53,378 nucleotides of DNA, taken from assembly GCA_905479805.1 (NCBI GenBank), contig CAJQNY010000058.1, positions 1 to 53,378 on the forward strand, in the 5' to 3' direction. Below the pieces are notes generated by a model. It was not told the origin of the DNA, made no database searches, and saw only the letters and a list, made by a program, of their open reading frames with translations. This stretch comes from an uncultured Arenicella sp. (GTDB taxonomy: Bacteria > Pseudomonadota > Gammaproteobacteria > Arenicellales > Arenicellaceae). Position numbers and translations under genes: made by a program. Below, in pieces: positions 27,180 to 35,679 of this stretch (the stretch's first letter is position 1; each line of letters begins with the position of its first letter).

Positions 27180-28511
27180 TTGGTATCTAAATCTCCACAA
27201 GGAAAGGTCGGCAGGCAAAGGCCGATTTTTAGACACCTCGCTCGTAAGATGGTTATACAGGCGTCATTGATAGCCTTGGCTGCGATACTGAGCATTAGTT
27301 TTGCCAGCGTTGTAATACAACAGTTGTTATTTCGTGCAGCGCTTGAACGCGAAGCAGTTCATTTTTGGAAAAACTATCAATTGGATTCAAAATTTCCATT
27401 ACCAAACACTGCGAACCTAAGAGGGTATTTGGTTAATGTCGATTCATCTCAGGGTTTGCCCATTGAAGTCGCGGGCGCTGAATTAGGTTTTTCAGAGTTG
27501 GACGACCTGTATCAACACGCATTGTTGTACGCGACCGAAAAAGAGGGTAAGCGTTTGTATCTCGTGTTTGGTAGCAATAGTGTTTGGCGGTTATCCATAT
27601 TTTTTGGAATGGTTCCATTGATGATCGTATTGATTCTAATCTATAGCGTTGCATGGTGGCTGTACCGTAAATCGAGTCATGTTTTGAGCCCTATCGTTTG
27701 GTTGGCTAATAAGTTCGACCGGTTCGATCCTGCGCACCCGAATAGCAATATTTCGGATCTAGAGCAAATACCTGGAGATAGAGATTGGGAAGTTGAAACT
27801 TTGGTTAGGTCCTTATCTAAATATTCAAAACGTATAAAACACTTTGTCGAACGCGAACGTGCGTTCACCCGCGATGCAAGTCATGAGTTTCGCACACCAT
27901 TAACAGTGATTAAAATGGCGAGTGACTTACTGTTGGCTGAACCGAATTTGGACGATTACGCCCGCAATTATGGCCAGAGAATTCAGGGGTCAGCCAGGGA
28001 TATGGAGGAGCTAATTGATGCTTTCTTGATCCTGGCCCGTGAAACCGATAATGAGTTTGAGGATGAACCGGTGTTGGTTTCAGACGTGGTGGCCTATGAG
28101 GTAGATGCCGCGAAAATTTATAATGTGGAAAAAGAATTATCTATCAATGTGATCGAGTTACACCCCCTTCAACTGACCACCGCGCGTAAGGTTTTGTGCA
28201 TAGTGTTAGGTAACTTGATCCGCAATGCCATGCTGTACACAAACGAAGGTGGTGTAACAATAACTATATCCAAGAAGGCTGTTACTGTTTCAGATACTGG
28301 AGTAGGGATGAGCGCAGATCAGACAAGGAAGATATTTCGTCCTTATTATCGTGGGCAACAAAATGATGGGCAGGAACGACAAGGTTACGGTGTTGGTCTA
28401 ACCATTGTGAAACGACTTTCGAGCCGATTTGATTGGGATATAGCCGTGGAGAGCGAAGTAGGGCAGGGAACAACTTTCACTTTAAGTTTTAACGCGAGTT
28501 TCAATGAATGA
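27180..28511 (+). CDS. Sensor histidine kinase (second system)
   Basis: A 443-residue membrane kinase starting at TTG with AGGGAGA six bases before it. Two helices (about 27-48 and 138-163) enclose a periplasmic sensor of about 90 residues. There is an H-box with His235 (RDASHEFRTPLTV), an N-box (NLIRNAMLYT), and G-boxes SDTGVGMS and GYGVGLTIV, ending in the usual GQGTTFTLSF. It works with the regulator upstream. What it senses is unknown; the divergent lipoprotein gene is a candidate target. Confidence 0.92.
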   Translation: MVSKSPQGKVGRQRPIFRHLARKMVIQASLIALAAILSISFASVVIQQLLFRAALEREAVHFWKNYQLDSKFPLPNTANLRGYLVNVDSSQGLPIEVAGAELGFSELDDLYQHALLYATEKEGKRLYLVFGSNSVWRLSIFFGMVPLMIVLILIYSVAWWLYRKSSHVLSPIVWLANKFDRFDPAHPNSNISDLEQIPGDRDWEVETLVRSLSKYSKRIKHFVERERAFTRDASHEFRTPLTVIKMASDLLLAEPNLDDYARNYGQRIQGSARDMEELIDAFLILARETDNEFEDEPVLVSDVVAYEVDAAKIYNVEKELSINVIELHPLQLTTARKVLCIVLGNLIRNAMLYTNEGGVTITISKKAVTVSDTGVGMSADQTRKIFRPYYRGQQNDGQERQGYGVGLTIVKRLSSRFDWDIAVESEVGQGTTFTLSFNASFNE

Positions 28512-28737
28512 TGGTGGATAAATTATCTCGAACTGATTGAGTTCGCGATGTCTGCTCTTGTACTCCAAAATTAAGCAACGAATTCACTGGTAATAATTGG
28601 CAGTGGCGAGCATAATTCCAGCCATATAATGGCGGTTTTAGTTGACCGCTTTAGCCAATAAGAATATTTTCAATTACTGCTCTAAGGTCTACAGTTCCCT
28701 AGAAAAAACTGCAGTTGCCTTGTCACGATCACTAGAC

Positions 28738-29274
28738 ATGACTGAAAAAGAATACGCAATTCGCCCCAATAAGACGCAGATCAAAAAAGAGATCAGGGTA
28801 TTAAATGACCTCGGTAAGGAGTTGATTGCGATGCCGGATTCCGCGTTAAAGAAAATACCAATTAGCGACGACATGCGCAAAGCAATTGCCGACGGCAAAC
28901 GGTTTTCGCGCGGCGCGCTGCAACGTCAGTTGCGTAGGATTGCATCATTGTTGACGCATGAAGATATAGAGGCAATTGAACTTGAGTTGCAACGCCAGAA
29001 ACAACCAAGCAAACAACAAACAGCTGAGTTCCATCAATTAGAGCAATGGCGCGACCGTCTGATAGACGGAGATGAGAAGTTGCTTACCGAGCTTATCTAT
29101 CAATTTGAAAACATCGATAGACAACGAATTCGGCAGTTAGTACGAAATGCCACTCAGGAAAAAGCTAAGAGTAAACCACCCAAATCGGCGCGTGCTTTAT
29201 TTAAATATCTAACTGAATTGAAAAACAAAACCCCGCTTGTTGAATCACAAGACTCAGTAGATTCCGTGGACTAA
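28738..29274 (+). CDS. darP: Ribosome biogenesis factor DarP (YjgA, DUF615)
   Basis: 178 residues from the ATG at 28738. The family pattern is clear: NKTQIKKEIRVLNDLGKELI, ALKKIPISDDMRKAI, SRGALQRQLRRIASLL and LEQWRDRLIDGD. DarP (YjgA) binds late 50S assembly intermediates in E. coli. The open frame extends 32 codons further to a TTG at 28642, but that part is unlike the short acidic N-termini known in the family, so I prefer the ATG. A TATAAT lies at 28625-28630, too close to the TTG to leave a leader, which also favours the later start. Confidence 0.88.
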   Translation: MTEKEYAIRPNKTQIKKEIRVLNDLGKELIAMPDSALKKIPISDDMRKAIADGKRFSRGALQRQLRRIASLLTHEDIEAIELELQRQKQPSKQQTAEFHQLEQWRDRLIDGDEKLLTELIYQFENIDRQRIRQLVRNATQEKAKSKPPKSARALFKYLTELKNKTPLVESQDSVDSVD

Positions 29275-29327
29275 GCCCTAACTGTCATTTAAATACTCCT
29301 TTTTTCTCTTCGAGGCCTTTAATCGTT

Positions 29328-30524
29328 ATGTTTCAATCACTTTCGACTCTTCCAGCAGACCCAATCTTAGGTTTAAATCAGGTATTCCAGCAGGATGGCA
29401 ACCCGGATAAAATTAACTTATCGATTGGTGTCTATCAAGATGCTGCAGGTAAAACCCCGATTTTTTCCGCGGTAAAGAAAGCTGAGCAATTACTGATAGA
29501 AAAACAAAAGACTAAATCCTACATTGCGCAGGCAGGTGACCCGGACTTTTTAGAGGGTGTGGTGCGTTTGATACTGGGTGATGCCTTGGCCGCCGATATT
29601 AATGAACGGGTCAGCGCTGTGATGACGCCAGGAGGATGTGGCGCGGTACGAATGATTGCGGAATTGTTGGTTGAAGCGAGCACGTCGGGCCGTGTATGGG
29701 TAAGCAATCCTACATGGGCTAATCACTATCCTCTTTTGGAGAGCGCAGGTCTAACGTTAGAGACCTACACCTACTATGATACAGCGACTAACAAAATAGA
29801 CTTTGAAGGAATGGTTGCAGCACTGCAGGCGATTCCTAAAGGGGACACCGTGCTTCTACATGGCTGTTGTCATAACCCAACCGGCGCAGACCTTACCCCA
29901 GCCCAATGGGATCAAGTGATCAGCATTGTTGCGGAACGCGAGTTGATGCCATTCATTGATGTTGCTTATCAGGGTTTTGGCGATGGGCTTGACCAAGATG
30001 CCTATGGGATTCGCAGCGCAATCGAACGTCTGCCTGAAGTGTTGATTGCGAGTTCATGTTCAAAGAATTTTGGCCTATATCGAGAACGAACCGGCGCCGC
30101 CATTGTAGTTAGTGAGAGCGCCCGGGCTGCGAATGCTGCTAAATCACATATTATGTCAGCGGCAAGGCGATGCTATAGCATGTCGCCGTATCATGGCGGA
30201 GGCATTGTTGGTTTGATTTTAAGTGATGACGGACTCTATCAAGAATGGCGGAACGAATTAGAAACCGTCAGGAATCGCATGAATCTTCTGCGTGATCAAT
30301 TGGCCAAAGGACTGAACGATGTTCAGTCGAAAATTGACTTTGGCTTTGTTGGGGATAGCAAGGGTATGTTTTGCTTCTTAGGGATTCCTCGGGAGTCTGT
30401 TTTGACCTTGCGTTCAGAATACGCGATATACCTATTGGAGAGTACGCGAATTAATTTGGCTGGGCTGTCTGAGAAAAATTTACCGATAGTCATCGAAAGA
30501 GTCGCTGACGTAATCCAAAGATAA
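29328..30524 (+). CDS. Class I aspartate/aromatic amino acid aminotransferase
   Basis: A 398-residue PLP enzyme. It opens FQSLSTLPADPILGLNQVF, followed by KINLSIGVYQD, the pattern of AspC/TyrB/PhhC. HGCCHNPTGADL is the PLP-contact region, DVAYQGFG follows, and the Schiff-base lysine is Lys246 in SSCSKNFGLYRERTGA. It transfers amino groups between glutamate and aspartate or aromatic 2-oxo acids. Which substrate dominates cannot be told; the neighbouring transporter and DAHP synthase hint at aromatic amino acids. A poor ribosome site precedes the ATG. Confidence 0.93.
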   Translation: MFQSLSTLPADPILGLNQVFQQDGNPDKINLSIGVYQDAAGKTPIFSAVKKAEQLLIEKQKTKSYIAQAGDPDFLEGVVRLILGDALAADINERVSAVMTPGGCGAVRMIAELLVEASTSGRVWVSNPTWANHYPLLESAGLTLETYTYYDTATNKIDFEGMVAALQAIPKGDTVLLHGCCHNPTGADLTPAQWDQVISIVAERELMPFIDVAYQGFGDGLDQDAYGIRSAIERLPEVLIASSCSKNFGLYRERTGAAIVVSESARAANAAKSHIMSAARRCYSMSPYHGGGIVGLILSDDGLYQEWRNELETVRNRMNLLRDQLAKGLNDVQSKIDFGFVGDSKGMFCFLGIPRESVLTLRSEYAIYLLESTRINLAGLSEKNLPIVIERVADVIQR

Positions 30525-30570
30525 TAATAGTTAGCGACCTAACAACGTAAATACCAGGAGAGTTCTTGAT

Positions 30571-31914
30571 ATGGCAGCACGAGGAGAGTTTAGTTCTAGA
30601 ACGGCATTTGTATTGGCCGCCGCCGGGTCCGCGATTGGTTTAGGGAACATCTGGGGGTTTCCGATCCAAGTGGCATCGAATGGAGGAGGGGCTTTTGTCT
30701 TCACCTATATTGTTCTTACCTTTCTATTGGCGTATCCGATATTGATGGCTGAATTGATTATAGGCCGACATGCCAAAACTGATACCGTTAGCTCGATCTT
30801 AGCGGTAAGCTCGCCTGGAACACGCTGGTTAGCCTATCTAACGGGTTATTGGGGCATGCTCACAGCCAGCCTGATTCTAAGTTTTTACTCCATAATTGCC
30901 GGTTGGATGATTGCTTACTTCATCGGAGGGTTTGCCGAACTCTTAGGCTTAGTTGACGTAAAGGCGTGGCTAACCGAGTTTTCTTTGTCGCGAAATATCA
31001 TCTTTTGTTTTGTATTTTATTCCTTAACCATTAGTATTGTCGCGAGTGGTGTCAGTGGCGGGATTGAGCGTTGGTCGACTCGACTCATGCCTGCCTTGCT
31101 CCTGCTAATGGTGCTATTGATTGCGTATATCGCGACTCAAGACGGCGCAGCTGAAGGTTGGAGAGTTTACTTGCAGCCTGATTTTTCCCGAGTTCTAAAT
31201 CCCGACTTAGTGATTAATGCACTTAGCCAAGCGTTCTTTTCGTTGTCTCTTGGTGTCGGTACGATGATGATCTATGGCTCCTACGTGAGTAAGTCTGAAA
31301 ATATTGCCAAGTTGGGGGCTAGTGTGGCAGCGCTCGATATTGGTGTGGCCGTGTTGGCAGGGCTATTAGTGATTCCTGCAATGTATGTTGCGTTGCATAA
31401 CGGCGTTACTATTTATGATGATGCGGGTAATTTGATTGCCAGTGACAACCTGATTTTTACGGTTTTGCCAGCGTTGTTCGAAACCATGGGGTCTGCCGGG
31501 CCGGTTGTGGCGATACTTTTCTTTTCTTTGATGACCATCGCCGCGTTAACATCTTCAATCTCGATGCTCGAAGTCCCAGTGGCTTATGCTTCAGAAAGTA
31601 AGAATATGCCACGCGCTAAGGCTGCTTGGGTGGTCGGTGGCTTGGTTTTGCTTATCAGTTTAGTGATTGTGTTTAATTTTGGCACCCTGTTTCCATTAGT
31701 CATTGCCTTTACAACCAAATATAGTGAGCCATTAATCGGCTTATTGTTCTGTGTGTTCGTAGGGTGGATCTGGCATCGAAATCATATTCTCGATGAAATC
31801 AAGCAGGGTTATCCTGACGCAGAAAATGGTTTATTTTGGAAGATATGGCCTACTTACGTTAAATTTGTATGCCCGCTATTAGTCTTGGCGCTATTTTGGC
31901 ATAGCATGAGTTAA
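30571..31914 (+). CDS. Sodium-dependent transporter (NSS family)
   Basis: A 447-residue polytopic protein of the neurotransmitter:sodium symporter family. The first helix carries the Na+/substrate site AAAGSAIGLGNIWGFP, followed by SNGGGAFVFTYI. About eleven to twelve helices are visible. Bacterial NSS proteins take up amino acids such as tryptophan or tyrosine with Na+. AGGAG precedes the ATG at a good distance. The gene lies 46 bases after the aminotransferase gene on the same strand, so a joint role in amino acid use is plausible, and Na+ coupling fits the Na+-NQR pump in this genome. Confidence 0.94.
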   Translation: MAARGEFSSRTAFVLAAAGSAIGLGNIWGFPIQVASNGGGAFVFTYIVLTFLLAYPILMAELIIGRHAKTDTVSSILAVSSPGTRWLAYLTGYWGMLTASLILSFYSIIAGWMIAYFIGGFAELLGLVDVKAWLTEFSLSRNIIFCFVFYSLTISIVASGVSGGIERWSTRLMPALLLLMVLLIAYIATQDGAAEGWRVYLQPDFSRVLNPDLVINALSQAFFSLSLGVGTMMIYGSYVSKSENIAKLGASVAALDIGVAVLAGLLVIPAMYVALHNGVTIYDDAGNLIASDNLIFTVLPALFETMGSAGPVVAILFFSLMTIAALTSSISMLEVPVAYASESKNMPRAKAAWVVGGLVLLISLVIVFNFGTLFPLVIAFTTKYSEPLIGLLFCVFVGWIWHRNHILDEIKQGYPDAENGLFWKIWPTYVKFVCPLLVLALFWHSMS

Positions 31915-32003
31915 CGCCAATCATTGATATGCTGCGGGGAGATTAGAGGCATTCTGCGCATAGGCTGTCTAGCCATGATGTAAGCGCCGATGGCAATGAT
32001 GAT

Positions 32004-33050
32004 CTATCGTTGCGCTAGTTTTGAATGCAATTCAGAAAGTGCTGTTTCGGTTGTATCCCAATCAATACAGCCGTCAGTTATTGACTTTCCATACTCTAGG
32101 TTAGCCTTGTCGCCATCCAGGTTTTGCTTGCCGCCTTTAAGGTGGCTCTCCAGCATGACGCCAATAATGCTCTGGTTTCCTTCCAAGATTTGGTTTGTCA
32201 CGTTTTCCAATACTAGGGGCTGTAGGTTGTGGTCCTTGCTCGAGTTGGCGTGACTGCAATCAACCATGATGTTGATTGGTAAGCCATCTTCTTGTAACGC
32301 TTGTTCGGTCACCGCTATGCTGACAGAGTCATAGTTGGGTTTTCCACCACCACCACGTAACACAATGTGGGCGTGCTTATTGCCTGAGGAGTTAATCACA
32401 GAGACCTGCCCCTCATGATCAATCCCGAGAAAGCTGTGACCGCTGGCAACGGATTCTAAGGCATTGATTGCGACGGTGAGTGAACCGTCCGTACCATTTT
32501 TAAAACCAATAGGGACAGAAAGCCCACTAGCCATTTCACGATGCGTTTGCGATTCAGTTGTGCGGGCGCCAATAGCAGACCAACTAATTAGGTCTTGCAT
32601 GTATTGCGGTGAAATTGGATCAAGCGCCTCATTGGCGATAGGCAGCCCTAGCTGATTGATCTTCAGCATTAATTCACGGCCGACCGCTAAACCTTTCTCA
32701 ATGTCAAAACTACCGTCTAAATCAGGGTCGTTAATCAGTCCTTTCCAGCCAACCGTAGTTCTTGGCTTTTCGAAGTAGACTCGCATTACTATATAGAGCT
32801 GCTCGCTGAGCTTGTCGCTCAGTTCTTTGAGTCGCTCGGCATATTCGAGCGCGGCCTTTGTGTCGTGTACTGAGCAAGGCCCAACCACGACAATGAGTCG
32901 ATGATCTTTCCCATCAAGAATATTCCGAATTGTTTGACGACTGCTGTCAATATGACTAGCGATGACTTCATCTACCGGAATGGACTCTTTAAGCTGAGCA
33001 GGTGTTACTAGTCGTTGCAGACTTCGTATATTGGTATTGTCTAAATTCAT
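32004..33050 (-). CDS. 3-deoxy-7-phosphoheptulonate synthase (DAHP synthase, AroF/AroG/AroH type)
   Basis: A 348-residue type I DAHP synthase. The motifs are VVVGPCSVHDTKAALEYA, MRVYFEKPRTTVGWKGLIND, SWSAIGARTTESQTHREMASG, FKNGTDGSLTVAINA, and MVDCSHANSSKDH. It joins phosphoenolpyruvate and erythrose 4-phosphate, the first step of the shikimate pathway. Which aromatic amino acid inhibits it cannot be read with certainty, so no isozyme letter is given. The N-terminus aligns with E. coli AroG from the ATG. A TATAAT box ends only six bases before that ATG. Confidence 0.95.
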   Translation of the reverse strand: MNLDNTNIRSLQRLVTPAQLKESIPVDEVIASHIDSSRQTIRNILDGKDHRLIVVVGPCSVHDTKAALEYAERLKELSDKLSEQLYIVMRVYFEKPRTTVGWKGLINDPDLDGSFDIEKGLAVGRELMLKINQLGLPIANEALDPISPQYMQDLISWSAIGARTTESQTHREMASGLSVPIGFKNGTDGSLTVAINALESVASGHSFLGIDHEGQVSVINSSGNKHAHIVLRGGGGKPNYDSVSIAVTEQALQEDGLPINIMVDCSHANSSKDHNLQPLVLENVTNQILEGNQSIIGVMLESHLKGGKQNLDGDKANLEYGKSITDGCIDWDTTETALSELHSKLAQR

Positions 33051-33056
33051 TGCCAG

Positions 33057-33085
33057 ATTATACCTTTGCGAATGAAATTAGTTAA
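33057..33085 (-). promoter_or_regulatory. Promoter abutting the DAHP synthase start
   Basis: On the minus strand, a -35-like TTAACT (33080-33085) stands 17 bases from a perfect -10 TATAAT (33057-33062). The ATG follows after six bases, so transcription would start at or just before the first codon, giving a leaderless or nearly leaderless message. Confidence 0.5.
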
Positions 33086-33430
33086 ATGGATTAGCTTCCA
33101 TGACGTGCGAATTATCTTGGGGTTAGGTTTTGTGTTATTAAATCCTAATGTTTAAGGATGTGTGCATAAGGCGAATGATTAATGGCCTTTGCTTAGGTTC
33201 CAAAACATATGTTCATTTTATTACGCTAATTGGTAAGCCTGTCGAAATTTGATCGAATCATTAGCTAATGTTGCAGATAAGCTGCGCTGGACTCTATATG
33301 GAAATGGTATGACTCCATACTGCGCTATAATTATTTGTAATATGGGTGATCCCGCTTGAATTTATTGGTGGTGTGACTATTATCGCCTATAGGGTTGGTC
33401 GTCAACTTAGAACGACTTAAATAGGTGTTT

Positions 33431-33571
33431 ATGAATGCTACGAATTCTAGTAGTTCTTTAGTGATAGATGATCGTGGTATATCTAACGAAGTTTGTAGTT
33501 TCTCTCTTGGAAAGTATTACCTCAATACAAAATGTACGTTCTCGTGGTTAGTTTTAAGGATAAATAGGTAA
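33431..33571 (+). CDS. Possible small protein ahead of the transglycosylase gene
   Basis: A 46-codon frame (MNATNSSSSLVIDDRGISNE and on) starts at an ATG with AGG five bases upstream and ends one base before the ATG of the next gene. It has no signal or helix that I recognise and resembles nothing I know. The rest of 33051-33430 shows no other gene. Its end, almost touching the next start, could reflect coupling or chance. Confidence 0.25.
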   Translation: MNATNSSSSLVIDDRGISNEVCSFSLGKYYLNTKCTFSWLVLRINR

Positions 33572-33572
33572 T

Positions 33573-35354
33573 ATGAAACACAAGTTAGACTTGTCGAAGC
33601 AGCTTTCCATATTAATAGGGATTGTCGTTTGGCTGGGCTGTTCACAGTCAGCGTTAGCACGAACCCTTGATAAACCTGTTGGGCAATATGTTTTGCAGTG
33701 TGACGAAACCTTCTCTTGCCCACAGTCGTTAATACCTAGGGTGGGCTTTTGGATAGAGGTTTTCAGTCGCTGGGACACTAGTACTGCAATATTTCATGAT
33801 AAGGAAAACCCCCATAGAGTCTATTCGACGGTTTCCCGTAAACAGGGCTGTCGGAAAAGCCGCAAAGGCGACTCCATTGATAGGGAACGCAAGCGTTTAA
33901 AGAAAGCGCTTACGACTATTGCTAGCCGGATTCGAAAAGGCCAAAGCCTGAGTCAGTCGCAAGCAAAGTTGGAAAGCCTGTTTGTCGGCAAACCCGTATC
34001 AGAAATAAACGCTGCGGCCGATCGAATAAGGTGCCAATCTGGCAATAAGAATCGAATGGAAGAAGCGCTGGGTAATTTTCAGCAATATCGGCCAACGATT
34101 CTCGACGCTTTGGAGAAAGAGAACCTAACGCCAGAGTTGCAATACCTGCCGTTTGTTGAGTCCGCCTTTAATCCTGAAGCTTTGTCGCATGTTGGCGCAG
34201 CGGGCTTATGGCAAATCATGCCGGCAACAGGTCGTACACTGGGGCTAACTGTTAATTCTAAGGTCGATGATCGCTATGATCCCCGTCGTGCGACTTATGA
34301 GGCGGCGAAGTACTTTCGAAATAGTGTTGATAAATTGAGTGAAAGTGCATTTGAGAATGGTTCAAGTGTGACGGCTAGAGATCTGAATCCGTTTGTCGTG
34401 ACATCATACAATTATGGTGTGGCAGGAATGCAGCGCGCGATTAAGCAAGTAGGGTTGAATTACGAACGATTATTGCTTGAGTACAAATCGCCAAATTTTC
34501 AGACTGCAGTGAAAAATTTCTATGCGAGCTTTTTAGCGGCCAGACATGTTGCGAAAAATACCGAACGTTTTTTTCCGAACTTTAAATCGAAACCGGGTAA
34601 AACAATACATTCCTTTAATGTTGTGGTCTTATCCAGAGCCACTTCTGCAAAACGACTAATGAGTGAGCTGGGCATATCTCAACCCACGTTAAAAAAACTG
34701 AACCCCGCGCTTAAAAAAGTTATTTGGCGAGGTAAGTCATTGATTCCCAAAGGCTTCAAGTTAAGGTTGCCGTATCAAGACGTTGGCTGGAACGCGGAAC
34801 TTAGCAAGTTAGACGGCTTGCCTGCTGAGTTTGAAAAATCGGGGTTTACTTGGCATCGAGTGAAGTCAGGACAGACAGCCTGCGGTATTGCAGAAAAGTA
34901 CCGGGCTTCGTGTAAATCACTATTCAAAATGAATCGATTAAACCGTCGTGGGTCCATTTACGCGGGGCAACGCCTAAAGGTGCCTACCAATAATGGAGGG
35001 ATTGGTGTGCGATCGAGGGCAAGCTCTAGCGTCACGGGAGTGGCTAATGCTTCAACACAGGAGTATAGGGTGAAAAAGGGAGATAGTTCCTGTCTGGTAG
35101 CGAACCGGAACAATATGAAGTGCCATGAGTTTTTGGCTTTAAATGGTCTGAATCGAAACAGTACACTAAGAATTGGACAGCTTGTGTATATTAGTTCGAG
35201 TGGCTCATGGCATACGGTTAAAAAAGGGCAGACTCCATGTGGTATTGCCGACTCTTACCGTGTTGCCTGCAGTGCACTCTTAGATGCAAATAGGCTTAGA
35301 CGATCGTCTACTATTTTTGTCGGGCAACGGCTACGCGTTCCAAGTAGAGGGTGA
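33573..35354 (+). CDS. MltD-like lytic transglycosylase with three cysteine-paired LysM domains
   Basis: A 593-residue exported protein; the signal peptide ends at about ALA29. The region RVGFWIEVFSRWDTSTAIFH precedes an SLT domain with catalytic Glu196 (QYLPFVESAFNP) and GAAGLWQIMPATG. A degenerate LysM-like stretch (about 345-399) is followed by three LysM repeats at about 427-471, 498-541 and 546-590. Each repeat has two cysteines ten residues apart (437/447, 507/517, 556/566), as if held by a disulfide. Such enzymes cut the glycan strands of peptidoglycan, with LysM binding N-acetylglucosamine. The MltD name is by architecture, so no symbol is given. Confidence 0.9.
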   Translation: MKHKLDLSKQLSILIGIVVWLGCSQSALARTLDKPVGQYVLQCDETFSCPQSLIPRVGFWIEVFSRWDTSTAIFHDKENPHRVYSTVSRKQGCRKSRKGDSIDRERKRLKKALTTIASRIRKGQSLSQSQAKLESLFVGKPVSEINAAADRIRCQSGNKNRMEEALGNFQQYRPTILDALEKENLTPELQYLPFVESAFNPEALSHVGAAGLWQIMPATGRTLGLTVNSKVDDRYDPRRATYEAAKYFRNSVDKLSESAFENGSSVTARDLNPFVVTSYNYGVAGMQRAIKQVGLNYERLLLEYKSPNFQTAVKNFYASFLAARHVAKNTERFFPNFKSKPGKTIHSFNVVVLSRATSAKRLMSELGISQPTLKKLNPALKKVIWRGKSLIPKGFKLRLPYQDVGWNAELSKLDGLPAEFEKSGFTWHRVKSGQTACGIAEKYRASCKSLFKMNRLNRRGSIYAGQRLKVPTNNGGIGVRSRASSSVTGVANASTQEYRVKKGDSSCLVANRNNMKCHEFLALNGLNRNSTLRIGQLVYISSSGSWHTVKKGQTPCGIADSYRVACSALLDANRLRRSSTIFVGQRLRVPSRG

Positions 35355-35679
35355 GGCACCCACTTAATGGCGTGTTTGCACGAGTAAGCGAGCTGATTTG
35401 TTCGGTGAATAGTCGATAATCGTCAATCAGAACTTTGCTTAATCGAATGAGGTTGCTAGAATGCACGCCTCGCGGTTTGCAGTGTTTTGTGTAGTCCACC
35501 GCCGCGTTTAGCTTTTCCACGAAAGCTCGGATTAATTCATATTAGGGCAACGATTTAGGTGTATCACTCCTATTCGATGTTGGTCGCGTGTGCTCGCTTT
35601 GCAGCTGTGCTTGCTAAAATGTTTAGGTTCTCAGATTTCGTTACCGAATAAATTCACGCAATTAGACTTACATAAATTT
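35355..35679. other. Intergenic region before pckG
   Basis: About 325 bases between the transglycosylase and pckG. A 69-codon frame on the opposite strand and an N-terminal extension of the pckG frame from a GTG at 35590 cross it, but neither shows protein-like features I trust. No clear promoter or terminator is visible. Confidence 0.4.

Noticed and set aside
35311-35520. 69-codon minus-strand frame before pckG
   Set aside because: It overlaps the end of the transglycosylase gene, begins at GTG without a ribosome site and matches no family I know.
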